64,000 bases of DNA from NCBI GenBank assembly GCA_934162255.1, contig CAKPIG010000003.1, positions 1 through 64,000 on the forward strand, given 5' to 3'. Within the stretch, counting starts at the first letter, position 1, and every line of letters begins with the position of its first letter. The stretch is from an uncultured Clostridia bacterium. Lineage in GTDB: Bacteria; Bacillota; Clostridia; TANB77; CAG-508. The notes beneath the pieces were generated by a model. That model made no database searches, had not been told where the DNA came from, and was given only the letters and a program-made list of their open reading frames with translations. Of the stretch, positions 9,301 through 18,200 are shown piece by piece. The translations under genes were made by a program, and so were the position numbers.

Positions 9301-10647
9301 AATAATTTAGGAGCTGTAAGAATTCGTCTACGTTCACTTTTAGCAAGTATAAATAAAAGACTAAATATGAAAAAAGATGAAAAATCAAATGGAGAATATA
9401 GATTAAATAGAATTGCATTTACAGAAGAAATGAAAAAAGATTATACAATATTAATTCCACAAATGGCTCCAATACATTTTGATTTTATAGAGCCAATATT
9501 GCAAAGTGAAGGGTATAAAGCAAAATTATTGAGAGAATGTACACCACATACAATAGAAACAGGACTAAAATATGTAAATAATGATGCATGTTATCCATCA
9601 ATAATAACAACAGGGCAAATGGTAGAAGCACTGGAATCAGGAGAATATGATATAAATAAAACAGCATTAATAATGTCACAAACAGGAGGTGGCTGTAGAG
9701 CTACAAATTATATTGGCTTTATACGTAAAGCACTAAAAGATGCAGGTTTTGAAAATGTACCTGTAATATCATTTAATGTTGTAGGACTAGAAAAGAATCC
9801 AGGATTCAAATTAACAATATCATTAGCTGAAAAACTTATTAAAGGAATGATATATGCAGATTTATTACAAAAAATGTTATACAAAAATAGAGCATATGAG
9901 AAAAATAAAGGAGAAACTCAAGAATTATTTGATAAATGGGTAGAAAAGGCTAAAAAACTAGCAATAAAAAGCAGTTCAAGAGAATTTGCAAAAAGTATGT
10001 ATGAAATAGTAGATGATTTTGAAAAAATCGAATTAAGAACAGATATAAAAAAGCCAAAAGTTGGAATTGTAGGAGAAATACTAATAAAATATCATCCATT
10101 TGGAAATAACTTTGTTGCAGACTTGCTTGAAAAAGAAGGTGCAGAGGTAATACTACCAGATTTTATGGGATTTGTGAAATTTGTAGCTGCAAATGGCGTA
10201 ATATCACACAAAATGTTAAAATCAAATGGACTAAAATCAACATTATCTGATGTAGGCCTAAAATTAATTAATATATTTGAAAAAGATGAAAAGAAAGCAT
10301 TAGAAAAATCTAAAAAAGGATATTTACCAACTTGTGACATTTGGCATTTAGCAGATAATGTAAAAGAAGTATTGTCAACAGGAAACCAAACAGGAGAAGG
10401 CTGGTTCTTAACTGCAGAAATGCTTGAATACATGGAAAATGGAATCCAAAATATTGTATGTGTACAACCATTTGCATGCTTGCCAAACCATGTTGTAGGA
10501 AAAGGTGTTATAAAAACAATAAGAGATATTTATCCAGAAGCAAATATAGTTCCTGTAGACTATGACCCAGGGGCAAGCGAAGCAAACCAAACAAATAGAA
10601 TAAAACTATTAATGACTGTAGCTAAAGATAATTTGAAAAAGGAATAG
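6394..10647 (+). CDS. 2-hydroxyacyl-CoA dehydratase activator-like giant protein
   Basis: This 1417-residue protein combines two BadF/HgdC-type ATPase domains (GMDVGSTTVK near residue 8 and GIDAGSTTSK near residue 325). Each is followed by the cluster-binding cysteine region (NGTCAGGTGAF with Cys near 125, and NEACSSGCGSF near 450). A CoA-enzyme-activase domain with the Cys motif TRCNGCENHC (near 610) and a C-terminal region resembling the dehydratase component family follow. HgdC-type activators use ATP to drive an electron into 2-hydroxyacyl-CoA dehydratases in amino-acid fermentation. This long fused form is widespread in Clostridia and its substrate is generally unknown. No dehydratase subunit genes lie nearby. 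GGAG lies 10 nt before the ATG. Confidence 0.85.
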   Translation: MNEIIHIGMDVGSTTVKIVVMNEKLEVIHTSYERHYSDTKNTVCKVLEDIYEKYNNNQFTIALTGSGAMSTANFLDVPFIQEVVSCKRAVEKYIPQTDVVIELGGEDAKIIYFGRSIEQRMNGTCAGGTGAFLDQMASLLNTDTTGLNELAKGYQTIYPIASRCGVFAKTDVQPLLNEGAAKEDIAVSILQAVVNQTISGLACGRPIRGNVAFLGGPLTYLSELRKRFIETLNLSDEQVIVPNDAHLLVAKGACLDAKDMKPITVEKLKSKIQVLKASKDTTTQPLQPLFKTNIEYEEFKARHEKDKVDKKLLEEHKGDCFLGIDAGSTTSKIVLIDRDGKLLYSAYQGNEGKPLESVMKMIEKLYEKLPKDAIIRYSGVTGYGEKLIQTALNVDLNEIETIAHYTAAKKFEPKVTSIVDIGGQDMKYIKLKNNTIDNIMLNEACSSGCGSFIETFAKSLNLNIEEFVNEALEAKNPVDLGSRCTVFMNSKIKQAQKEGYTVGDISAGLSYSVIKNAIQKVMKIRDVKKLGSHIVVQGGTFYNEAVLRAFELIVGRNVIRPDIAGLMGAYGMALLACEQYEANMDMEYKSTIATKEQMEKLDIKVTHTRCNGCENHCQLTINIFSNGKRHISGNRCEKGEGIVNNHKDLPNLVKYKYERIFDYTPLEEKDAPRGTIGIPRVLNMYEDYPFWFTLFTNLGFRVIISEKSTRKIYEKGIESMPSESVCYPAKLSHGHVISLLQKGIKTIFYPCIPYSRKEYKDANNRYNCPIVISYSEVLKNNVEELKNPEVKFINPFLPFESKALLQRMMELEEFKEYKFTKKELKEAIEKAQAEYQKCRQDIHDKGKETLEYIEKNSLKGIVLAGRPYHIDPEINHGIDTLITSLGMCVLTEDTVADKTLPERPLRVVDQWMFHSRLYAAADFVGKHDNLELVQINSFGCGVDAVTTDQVEEILTSFGKMYTLIKIDEVNNLGAVRIRLRSLLASINKRLNMKKDEKSNGEYRLNRIAFTEEMKKDYTILIPQMAPIHFDFIEPILQSEGYKAKLLRECTPHTIETGLKYVNNDACYPSIITTGQMVEALESGEYDINKTALIMSQTGGGCRATNYIGFIRKALKDAGFENVPVISFNVVGLEKNPGFKLTISLAEKLIKGMIYADLLQKMLYKNRAYEKNKGETQELFDKWVEKAKKLAIKSSSREFAKSMYEIVDDFEKIELRTDIKKPKVGIVGEILIKYHPFGNNFVADLLEKEGAEVILPDFMGFVKFVAANGVISHKMLKSNGLKSTLSDVGLKLINIFEKDEKKALEKSKKGYLPTCDIWHLADNVKEVLSTGNQTGEGWFLTAEMLEYMENGIQNIVCVQPFACLPNHVVGKGVIKTIRDIYPEANIVPVDYDPGASEANQTNRIKLLMTVAKDNLKKE

Positions 10648-10659
10648 AAGGAGAGAAAT

Positions 10660-11424
10660 ATGTTAGTAAAAATAGAAGATTACATAGCACTGTTTTTTAT
10701 ATATTCATTTGCAGGCTGGCTAATGGAAACAGTTAGAATATCAATAAGAGAAAAGAAATTTGTAAATAGAGGATTTCTAATAGGTCCATATTGTCCAATA
10801 TATGGAACAGGAGTATTATTAATAACAATACTTTTACAAAAATATAGTAATGATGTATGGGCAACATTCTTTATGTCAATAGTGATTTGCGGAGCACTAG
10901 AATATATGACGAGTTATTTAATGGAAAAAATATTTAATGCAAGATGGTGGGATTATAGCAAAAGAAAGTTTAATATAAATGGTAGAATCTGTTTAGAAAC
11001 ATTAATACCATTTGGAATAATGGGAACATTTATAATATTTATAGCAAACCCATTTTTACTAAAATATATAAATATGGTACCAGAAATGGTTTTAAGTATA
11101 ATACTAGGAATAATAACAATTATATTTATTATTGATGAAATTGTGTCTTGTAAGATAGTATCTGATTTGAAAGGAATGTCTAAAGAATTCAAAGACAATA
11201 CTATTGAAATATCTGAAAAAGTTAAAGCAAGAATCGAAAGCGGAAAATTCAAACTATATAAAAGACTTGTTAAAGCATTCCCAAGTATTAGAAATGGTGT
11301 AAGATACGACAAGATAAAAGAATTCAAAAAGAAAATTGAAGAGTCAAAAAAAGAAATAAAAGAGAAAATTGATAATTCAAAAAGAGAAATAAAAGAAAAG
11401 ATTGATGAAATTAATAGAAAATAA
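10660..11424 (+). CDS. CmpB-type putative ABC transporter membrane protein
   Basis: This 254-residue protein has about five hydrophobic segments in its first 160 residues and the family signature FAGWLMET followed by RGFLIGPYCPIYG. This matches the CmpB-like 'putative ABC-transporter type IV' membrane family. The last 65 residues are a highly charged Lys/Glu/Ile coiled coil with a repeated KEIKEKI pattern. It lies 12 bp after the dehydratase-activator gene with its own GGAG and is probably cotranscribed with it. The transported substrate and even a transport role are unproven. Confidence 0.7.
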   Translation: MLVKIEDYIALFFIYSFAGWLMETVRISIREKKFVNRGFLIGPYCPIYGTGVLLITILLQKYSNDVWATFFMSIVICGALEYMTSYLMEKIFNARWWDYSKRKFNINGRICLETLIPFGIMGTFIIFIANPFLLKYINMVPEMVLSIILGIITIIFIIDEIVSCKIVSDLKGMSKEFKDNTIEISEKVKARIESGKFKLYKRLVKAFPSIRNGVRYDKIKEFKKKIEESKKEIKEKIDNSKREIKEKIDEINRK

Positions 11425-11427
11425 TCT

Positions 11428-11454
11428 AAAAAGCTTACTCAGAGTAAGCTTTTT
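11428..11454. terminator. Bidirectional terminator overlapping the dapA stop
   Basis: A 12-bp stem flanked by A5 and T5 serves both the gene ending at 11424 and dapA on the other strand. The last four dapA codons and its stop lie inside the stem. Confidence 0.8.
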
Positions 11455-12305
11455 AATCTGTCTTGTAATTGTTTAGAACAAGGGATTAAAGGAAGTCTAG
11501 GAATTCCAAAATTAAATCCAATTTGATTTAAAGCATCTTTAACAGGAATTGGATTAGTTTCTTCAAAAAGAAGATTTATTAAAGGTAGAGCTTGCAATTG
11601 CCAAGAAAGAGCTTCTTCAAAATTTCCACCAAAGAACGAATTTGTAATATGAGTAGCAAGTTTTGGTTTTACATTAGATAAAACAGAAATTACACCACTT
11701 CCACCAAGAGAAAGTATTGGAAGAATTTGATCATCATTACCAGAATAAATTGAAAAATCCTTATCACATAAACTTGCAATTTTGGCAACTTGTGATATAT
11801 TTCCGCTAGCTTCTTTAATGCCGACAATATTGTCAATTTTAGAGAGTTCAAAACAAGTTTCAGGAGTAATGTTCATGCCAGTTCTACTAGGAACATTATA
11901 TAAAATAATAGGCAAAGAAACCTCATTACAAATTGCCCTATAATGTTCTATTAAACCAGATTGAGTAGTTTTATTATAATACGGTGTAACAATTAAAAGT
12001 CCGTCAGCTCCAAGCTCTTCTGCATATTTAGATAATTTTATAACTTCTGAAGTATCATTTCCACCAGTTCCTGCAATAACAGGAATTTTTTCAGAAGCTG
12101 TTTGAATAGCACATTTTATAGCAGATAATCTTTCTAAATTACTCATTGTGCTAGATTCACCAGTTGTGCCACAAACAACCAAAGCATTTATACCTGATGA
12201 AATTTGAAATTCAATGAACTTTTTAAACTCACTTAAATTTATACCATTTTCATCAAAAGGTGTAGAAAGAGCAGTTGCAACACCTTTAAAAATACATTTT
12301 TTCAT
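11439..12305 (-). CDS. dapA: 4-hydroxy-tetrahydrodipicolinate synthase
   Basis: This 288-residue class I aldolase condenses pyruvate with aspartate semialdehyde in the lysine/diaminopimelate pathway, which also supplies dipicolinate for spores. Visible motifs are GTTGESSTM, VIAGTGGN, the YYNKT segment with the catalytic Tyr, PIILYNVPSRTG, and the Schiff-base lysine in GIKEASGN. The length is typical. It is the second gene of an asd-dapA operon, 2 bp after the asd stop, with a ribosome-binding site inside the end of asd. No dapB is adjacent. Confidence 0.95.
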   Translation of the reverse strand: MKKCIFKGVATALSTPFDENGINLSEFKKFIEFQISSGINALVVCGTTGESSTMSNLERLSAIKCAIQTASEKIPVIAGTGGNDTSEVIKLSKYAEELGADGLLIVTPYYNKTTQSGLIEHYRAICNEVSLPIILYNVPSRTGMNITPETCFELSKIDNIVGIKEASGNISQVAKIASLCDKDFSIYSGNDDQILPILSLGGSGVISVLSNVKPKLATHITNSFFGGNFEEALSWQLQALPLINLLFEETNPIPVKDALNQIGFNFGIPRLPLIPCSKQLQDRLKSLL

Positions 12306-12307
12306 AT

Positions 12308-13300
12308 CTAACCTCCATCAATTAAATTTTCCATGATTTGGACTGCATTTGTTGCAGCACCTTTTCTTAAATTATCAGATACAACCCATAAATTAATACC
12401 ATTTTTTAAACTAAAATCACGCCTAATACGACCAACAAAAACTTCATCATGATTATTAGCAATTTCAGCTGTTGGATAAATTAGATTCTCTAAATCATCT
12501 TTGATAATAACTCCAGGTGCAGATTTTAGAACTTTAAAAATATCATTTAAAGTAAATGACTTTTCAAATTCTATATTAATAGATTCTCCATGACAGTTTT
12601 TTACGGGAACACGAACTGCAGTTGCGGTAATCTGTAGTTTCGGTTTATTAAGAATTTTTCTTGTTTCATTTACTAATTTCATTTCTTCTTTTGTATATCT
12701 ATTAATAAGAAATGAATCAATATGTGGCAAACAATTATCATAAATAGGATGAGAAAATTTTAGTAAAGATTTACCAGAACTCTTATTTATTAAATCTAGT
12801 AGACCAAGTTTACCAGAACCAGAAACAGCTTGATATGTTGAATAAACAATTCGCTTAATTTTAAATTCATCATCAAGAGGTTTTAAAACAACAACAGCTT
12901 GAATTGTTGAACAATTCGGATTTGAGATAATATTTTTGTGATCAAATGCATCAGACATATTAACTTCTGGAACTATTAAAGGTACATCATCATCCATTCT
13001 AAAAGCACTGCTGTTATCAATAACAATACAATTTTTAGAAGCAGCTATTGGAGCAAAATGTTTTGATACATTAGCACCAGCTGAAAAAATTGCAAAATCA
13101 AAATTACTGTCAAAAGAAGAATCTTGCAATTCTTGAACAGTATAATTTTTACCTAATAATTTTAAAGTAGTACCAGCAGACTTTTTTGATGAAAATAATT
13201 CATATGTAAAATTAGGAAGATTCTTTTCTTCTAATACTTTTAAAACAGTTCTTCCAACTAGGCCTGTAGCACCAACAATAGCTAGTTTATAATTTTTCAT
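12308..13300 (-). CDS. asd: Aspartate-semialdehyde dehydrogenase
   Basis: This 330-residue NADP-dependent enzyme makes L-aspartate 4-semialdehyde. The N-terminus has the nucleotide-binding GATGLVG. The catalytic Cys lies in SNPNCST near residue 130, and a GESINIEF segment and a C-terminal helix ending in a VQIMENLI pattern complete the family pattern. It heads a two-gene operon with dapA. Its ATG has AGGAGG 7 nt upstream. No lysine riboswitch fits in the ~100 bp between it and the divergent ymdB. Confidence 0.95.
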   Translation of the reverse strand: MKNYKLAIVGATGLVGRTVLKVLEEKNLPNFTYELFSSKKSAGTTLKLLGKNYTVQELQDSSFDSNFDFAIFSAGANVSKHFAPIAASKNCIVIDNSSAFRMDDDVPLIVPEVNMSDAFDHKNIISNPNCSTIQAVVVLKPLDDEFKIKRIVYSTYQAVSGSGKLGLLDLINKSSGKSLLKFSHPIYDNCLPHIDSFLINRYTKEEMKLVNETRKILNKPKLQITATAVRVPVKNCHGESINIEFEKSFTLNDIFKVLKSAPGVIIKDDLENLIYPTAEIANNHDEVFVGRIRRDFSLKNGINLWVVSDNLRKGAATNAVQIMENLIDGG

Positions 13301-13338
13301 TTTGTAGCCTCCTATAAAATCAATATATGATGGAAAAC

Positions 13339-13368
13339 TTGACTAATATAACTAAAAAATGTTAAAAT
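13339..13368 (+). promoter_or_regulatory. Probable promoter of ymdB
   Basis: TTGACT, an 18-bp spacer and TAAAAT lie 34 bp before the ymdB start. Confidence 0.5.
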
Positions 13369-13402
13369 AAGTAAGTGAAAACAAGAGAAAGAGGGTAAAA
13401 GT

Positions 13403-14176
13403 ATGAAGATATTAGCTGTAGGAGATATAGTAGGAGAATCAGGAGTAAGAAAATTAAAAGAAAACTTGCCAAAAATAAAAAAAGAAAAGAATATAGATTT
13501 TGTAATAACAAATGGAGAAAATTCAGCAGGTGGAATGGGAATTACAGAAAAGAATTTTAAAGAAATTTTAAGTGCGGGAACTGATGTTGTAACAATGGGA
13601 AATCATACATGGGGAAAAAAGGATATATTTAATTTCATAGATGAACCACAACTTTTAAGACCAGGAAATTATCCCAAAGGAGTAGTTGGTAAAGGCTATG
13701 GAATATATGAATGCAATGGAAAAAGAATAGCAGTAATGAACTTGATGGGAAGAGTGGATATAAATATATTAACAGAAAATCCATTTATAATAGCAAAAGA
13801 GACTGTAGAAGAATTGCAAGAAAAAGCAGATATAATAGCATTAGACTTTCATGCCGAAGCAACAGCCGAAAAAATTGCAATGGCAAGATACTTAGATGGA
13901 AAAATAACACTTATATTTGGAACACATACACATGTACAAACTAGTGATGAACAAATACTTCCTAGAGGAACAGCATATATAACAGACTTAGGAATGACAG
14001 GACCAAAAAACTCAGTAATAGGAATGGACATAAATGCTTCAATAAAAAGATTTGAAACAGCACTTCCAGAAAAATATAAATTGGCAGATGGAGAATGCAT
14101 ATTAAATGCAGTAGTATTTACTATTGATGATGAAACTAATAAGGTAACTGAGATTGAAAGAATATATTTAAAATAA
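13403..14176 (+). CDS. ymdB: YmdB-family metallophosphoesterase
   Basis: This 257-residue calcineurin-like phosphoesterase has all the metal-binding blocks: GDIVGESG, TNGENSAGG, MGNHTWGKKD, DFHAEATAEK and GTHTHVQTSDE. It belongs to the TIGR00282/YmdB family, which hydrolyses 2',3'-cyclic nucleotides and in Bacillus affects biofilm and motility decisions. The following gene is spoVS, the same order as Bacillus ymdB-spoVS. GAGGG lies 7 nt before the ATG. Confidence 0.93.
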   Translation: MKILAVGDIVGESGVRKLKENLPKIKKEKNIDFVITNGENSAGGMGITEKNFKEILSAGTDVVTMGNHTWGKKDIFNFIDEPQLLRPGNYPKGVVGKGYGIYECNGKRIAVMNLMGRVDINILTENPFIIAKETVEELQEKADIIALDFHAEATAEKIAMARYLDGKITLIFGTHTHVQTSDEQILPRGTAYITDLGMTGPKNSVIGMDINASIKRFETALPEKYKLADGECILNAVVFTIDDETNKVTEIERIYLK

Positions 14177-14303
14177 AAGATGTCGAAGAATGCGATGAAA
14201 ATATGTAAAAAAATTCCAAAACTACTAGACAAATATTACCAAATAATGTAAAATACAAAATATAAAAGTTGCAACAAAAAATAAATTAATAATAGGAGGC
14301 TAA

Positions 14304-14573
14304 ATGGAAATGGAAGTTTTAAAAATTTCATCAAAATCTAATCCAAACTCAGTAGCAGGAGCGATAGCTGGATTAGTAAAAGAATCAAACAAAGCAGAAA
14401 TGCAAGCAATTGGAGCAGGAGCTCTAAACCAAGCAGTAAAGGCAGTAGCAATAGCAAGAGGATTTGTAGCACCAGCAGGAGTAGACTTAGTATGTATCCC
14501 AGCCTTTGCAGAAGTTGAAGTAGAAGGAGAAGACAGAACAGGAATAAAATTAATAGTTGAATCAAGAAAATAA
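14304..14573 (+). CDS. spoVS: Stage V sporulation protein S
   Basis: This 89-residue protein carries the near-invariant SpoVS core: KSNPNSVAGAIAGL, QAIGAGALNQAVKAVAIARG, and PAGVDLVCIPAF ending in IKLIVE. SpoVS is a small Alba-like fold protein required for coat assembly and late sporulation. Two ATGs compete: 14304 is 4 nt from the AGGAGG and 14310 is 10 nt away. The second gives the family-typical MEVLKIS start. The gene is monocistronic or cotranscribed with ymdB and ends in a strong terminator. Confidence 0.96.
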   Translation: MEMEVLKISSKSNPNSVAGAIAGLVKESNKAEMQAIGAGALNQAVKAVAIARGFVAPAGVDLVCIPAFAEVEVEGEDRTGIKLIVESRK

Positions 14574-14578
14574 AACAC

Positions 14579-14606
14579 AACCTCATAGTTATCTATGAGG
14601 TTTTTT
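14579..14606 (+). terminator. Terminator after spoVS
   Basis: A 10-bp perfect stem (14579-14588 with 14593-14602) with a TTAT loop is followed by six T. Confidence 0.88.
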
Positions 14607-14639
14607 GAAATAAAGCTATAAAAAAATTTCAAAACCTAC

Positions 14640-14667
14640 TTGCAAAATAAAAAAATTGTGCTATAAT
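14640..14667 (+). promoter_or_regulatory. Promoter of the ileS T-box transcript
   Basis: TTGCAA, a 16-bp spacer and a perfect TATAAT precede the T-box leader. Confidence 0.7.
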
Positions 14668-14673
14668 AATAGA

Positions 14674-14940
14674 CATAAAATCAAAGACAAGAAATAGGAC
14701 AATGCAAATAATAAATATCTAATAGCGAAAATGGGATAGTGGAAGCCATAATAGTAAAAATTATTTGATATCACCTGTTTAGTTGTAAAACTGAAAAATT
14801 TGTAAGTTTTGCCGTAAATCTGCGTTAAAGAAAAATAAGAGAATATTAAAGTTTAATATTAAAATAGGTGGTACCGCGGAATTAATAAAAAAGTTTCGTC
14901 CTAGTATGCAAGACAAAATGCATATTAGGACTTTTTGTTT
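14674..14940 (+). ncRNA. T-box riboswitch leader (isoleucine)
   Basis: The leader contains the T-box motif AGGTGGTACCGCGG (14866-14879), which pairs with the uncharged tRNA 3' end. It is followed by a 13-bp terminator stem (14898-14910 with 14919-14931) and a T-run. ATC (Ile) triplets occur in the stem I region near 14716 and 14770; the exact specifier codon was not folded. Uncharged tRNA-Ile would favour antitermination into the DUF1653 gene and ileS. This explains the ~400-bp gap between spoVS and the next gene. Confidence 0.92.
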
Positions 14941-14970
14941 TGCAAGTAAAAATAATAAGGGAGTGATAGC

Positions 14971-15228
14971 ATGCAAGAACTAAAAATTAATGGAATCTAT
15001 AAACATTTTAAAGGGGATTACTACTTAGTTGAAGGAATTGCAAAAGATTCTGAAACGCAAGAAGAAATGGTCATTTATAGAAGATTATATGAAGATGGAG
15101 GATTATGGGTACGTCCAAAGAAAATGTTTTTATCAGAAGTAGACCATAACAAATATCCAAATGTAAAACAAAAATATAGATTTGAATTACAAGACATTAA
15201 AAGTGTAAAATCAAATTTTAATAAATAA
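14971..15228 (+). CDS. DUF1653 family protein
   Basis: This 85-residue protein starts with GIYKHFKGDYYLV and contains an IYRRLYEDGGLWVRP segment. This is the DUF1653 pattern (GxYxHfKGxxY.v ... VvYrxL ... lwvRP), a small beta-rich domain of unknown function. It lies between the T-box and ileS, 17 bp before ileS, and so should be induced by isoleucine starvation together with the synthetase. GGGAG lies 7 nt before the ATG. The functional link to Ile-tRNA charging is inferred only from position. Confidence 0.8.
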   Translation: MQELKINGIYKHFKGDYYLVEGIAKDSETQEEMVIYRRLYEDGGLWVRPKKMFLSEVDHNKYPNVKQKYRFELQDIKSVKSNFNK

Positions 15229-15245
15229 AAAGAGGAGGAAGTTAT

Positions 15246-18200
15246 ATGTACAAAAAAGTAGAACTAAAAAATGGATTTGTAGGAATGGAAAATGAAGTAG
15301 CAGAAATGTGGAAACAAAAGAACATAATAAAAAAGAACTTTGAAATGAACAAAGGTCAAAGATATTTCACATTTTATGATGGACCTCCAACAGCTAATGG
15401 AAAGCCACATGTTGGACACATCGAAACAAGAGTAATGAAAGATATTATACCAAGATACAAAGTAATGAAAGGATATCATGTAGATAGAAAAGCTGGATGG
15501 GATACACATGGATTACCAGTAGAACTTGAAATAGAGAAAAAACTTGGTATATCAGGAAAAGAACAAATAGAAGAATATGGTGTAGAAAAATTTGTAAAAG
15601 AATGTAAAGAAAGTGTATTCACATATGTTCATATGTGGGAACAAATGACTAATAAAGTCGGATTCTGGGTAGATATGGAACATCCATATGTAACATATCA
15701 CAATGATTATATAGAATCAGTATGGTGGGCATTAAAAGAAATGTGGAAAAAAGGATTACTATATGAAGGACATAAAGTAATGCCATATTGTCCAAGATGT
15801 GGAACAGCACTTTCATCACATGAAGTCGCACAAGGATATAAAGACGTAAAAGATTTAACATGTATTGCAAAGTTCAAAGTAGTTGGAGAAGATAAATATA
15901 TATTAGCATGGACAACAACACCATGGACACTACCATCAAACTTAGCACTTTGTGTTAACAAAGCATATACATATGTTGAAGTAAAAGCAAATATTGGAAC
16001 AGATGATGAACCAATATATGAAAACTATATATTAGCTAAAGATTTATTAACGAGTGTATTAAAAGAAACACCATATGAAATAGTTAAAGAATTCAAAGGA
16101 ACTGAATTATTAGGAACAAAATATGAACAATTAATGCCATTTGCTAAAGTTGATGGAAAAGCATTTGAAGTAATTCATGGTGATTATGTAACAATAGAAG
16201 ATGGTACAGGAATTGTACATATAGCACCAGCTTATGGTGAAGATGATAGTTTAGTTGCAAAACAAAATGGAATAGCATTTGTAAATTTAGTAGATAAATC
16301 AGGAAAATTTGTACCAGAAGTTGAACCATGGGCAGGAAGATTTGTAAGAGATTGTAATGAAGATATATGTAAATGGTTAGCAGAACACGGAAAACTATTT
16401 TCAAAAGAAAAACATGTACACTCATATCCACATTGCTGGAGATGTGACACACCACTTTTATATTATCCAAAAGAAAGCTGGTTTGTTGCAATGACAAAAC
16501 TAAGAGATGAATTAGTTGCAAACAACAACAAAATAAATTGGTATCCAGATACAATTAGAACAGGAAGATTTGGAAAATTCCTTGAAAATGTAATAGATTG
16601 GGGAATTTCAAGAGATAGATATTGGGGAACACCATTACCAGTATGGAAATGTGAATGTGGTCATGAAGAATGTATAGGTTCAATTGCTGAATTAAAAGAA
16701 AAAGCAATAGATTGTCCAGATGAAATAGAATTACATAAACCATATATAGATAATGTACATTTAAAATGTCCAGAATGTGGAAAAGAAATGACAAGATTTA
16801 AAGAAGTAATAGATTGTTGGTTTGATTCTGGATCAATGCCATTTGCACAATTACATTATCCATTTGAAAATAAAGAAGAATTTGAAAAACATTTCCCTGC
16901 ACAATTTATTTCTGAAGCAATTGACCAAACAAGAGGATGGTTCTATACATTACTTGCAGTATCAACATGTTTATTTGATAAAACACCTTATGAAAACTGT
17001 ATAGTATTAGGACATGTTTTAGATGAAAAAGGACAAAAAATGTCAAAATCAAAAGGAAATGGTGTAGATCCAATGGTATTATTAGACCAAGTTGGAGCAG
17101 ATGCAACAAGATGGCATTTCTATACATGTTCAGCACCATGGTTACCAACAAGATTAGGACTAAACAATGTACAAGAAACACAAAGAGGATTTTTAAGTAC
17201 ATTATGGAATGTATATTCATTCTATGTTTTATATGCAGAAATAGACCAATTCAATCCAAATAAATATGCTGATTTCAAATCAGAAAATATAATGGATAAA
17301 TGGATATTATCAAAATTAAATACTTTAATAAAAGAAGTTGCAGAAAAATTAGACAAATATGATATAACAAGTGCAGCTTTACAAATAGAAGACTTTACAG
17401 ATGAACTTTCAAACTGGTATGTTCGTACAAACAGAGAGAGATTCTGGGGAGAAGAATTAACAGATGATAAGATAGGAGCATATACAACATTATATAAAGT
17501 ATTAGTAAACTTAATAAAAATATCAGCACCATTTGTACCATTTATGTCAGATGAAATTTATCAAAACTTAGTTGTGGGATTAGATGAAAAAGCACCAGAA
17601 AGTGTTCATCTATGCTTATGGCCAGAAGTTGATGAAAAAGCTATAGATAAAAAACTTGAAAATGAAATGGATTTAGCTTATTCATTAGTAAAATTAGGAA
17701 GAAGTGCAAGAAATTCAGCAAACATCAAAAACAGACAACCACTTTCTAAAATGTTAATATCTGTAGATACATTACCTGAATACTATGGAAATATAGTAAA
17801 AGAAGAGTTAAATGTAAAAGAAGTGGATTTAGGTGCAAACATGAATGAATATGTTCATTTTGAAATAAAACCAAACTTACCAGTATTAGGAAAAGAATAT
17901 GGAAAGCTAATACCAAAAATAAGAGAAGCAATTTCAAAATTAAATCAAATGGATTTAGCAAATAAAGTAAAAAATGGTGGAATAGAATATATAGATATTG
18001 ATGGAACACAAATAGAATTAACATCAGAGAATTTACTTGTTACAATGCAAGGAAAAGAAGGATTCGCATTTGCTGGTGAAGGAGAAATTGGTGTAGTATT
18101 AGATACAACTATAACTCCTGAACTAAAAGAAGAAGGATATGTAAGAGAAATTTTATCAAAAGTTCAAAACATGAGAAAAGACAAAGGATTTGAAGTATTA

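Noticed and set aside
13301..13402. Possible lysine riboswitch for asd-dapA
   Set aside because: The intergenic region is only ~100 bp and shared with the divergent ymdB promoter; a lysine riboswitch needs about 170 nt.
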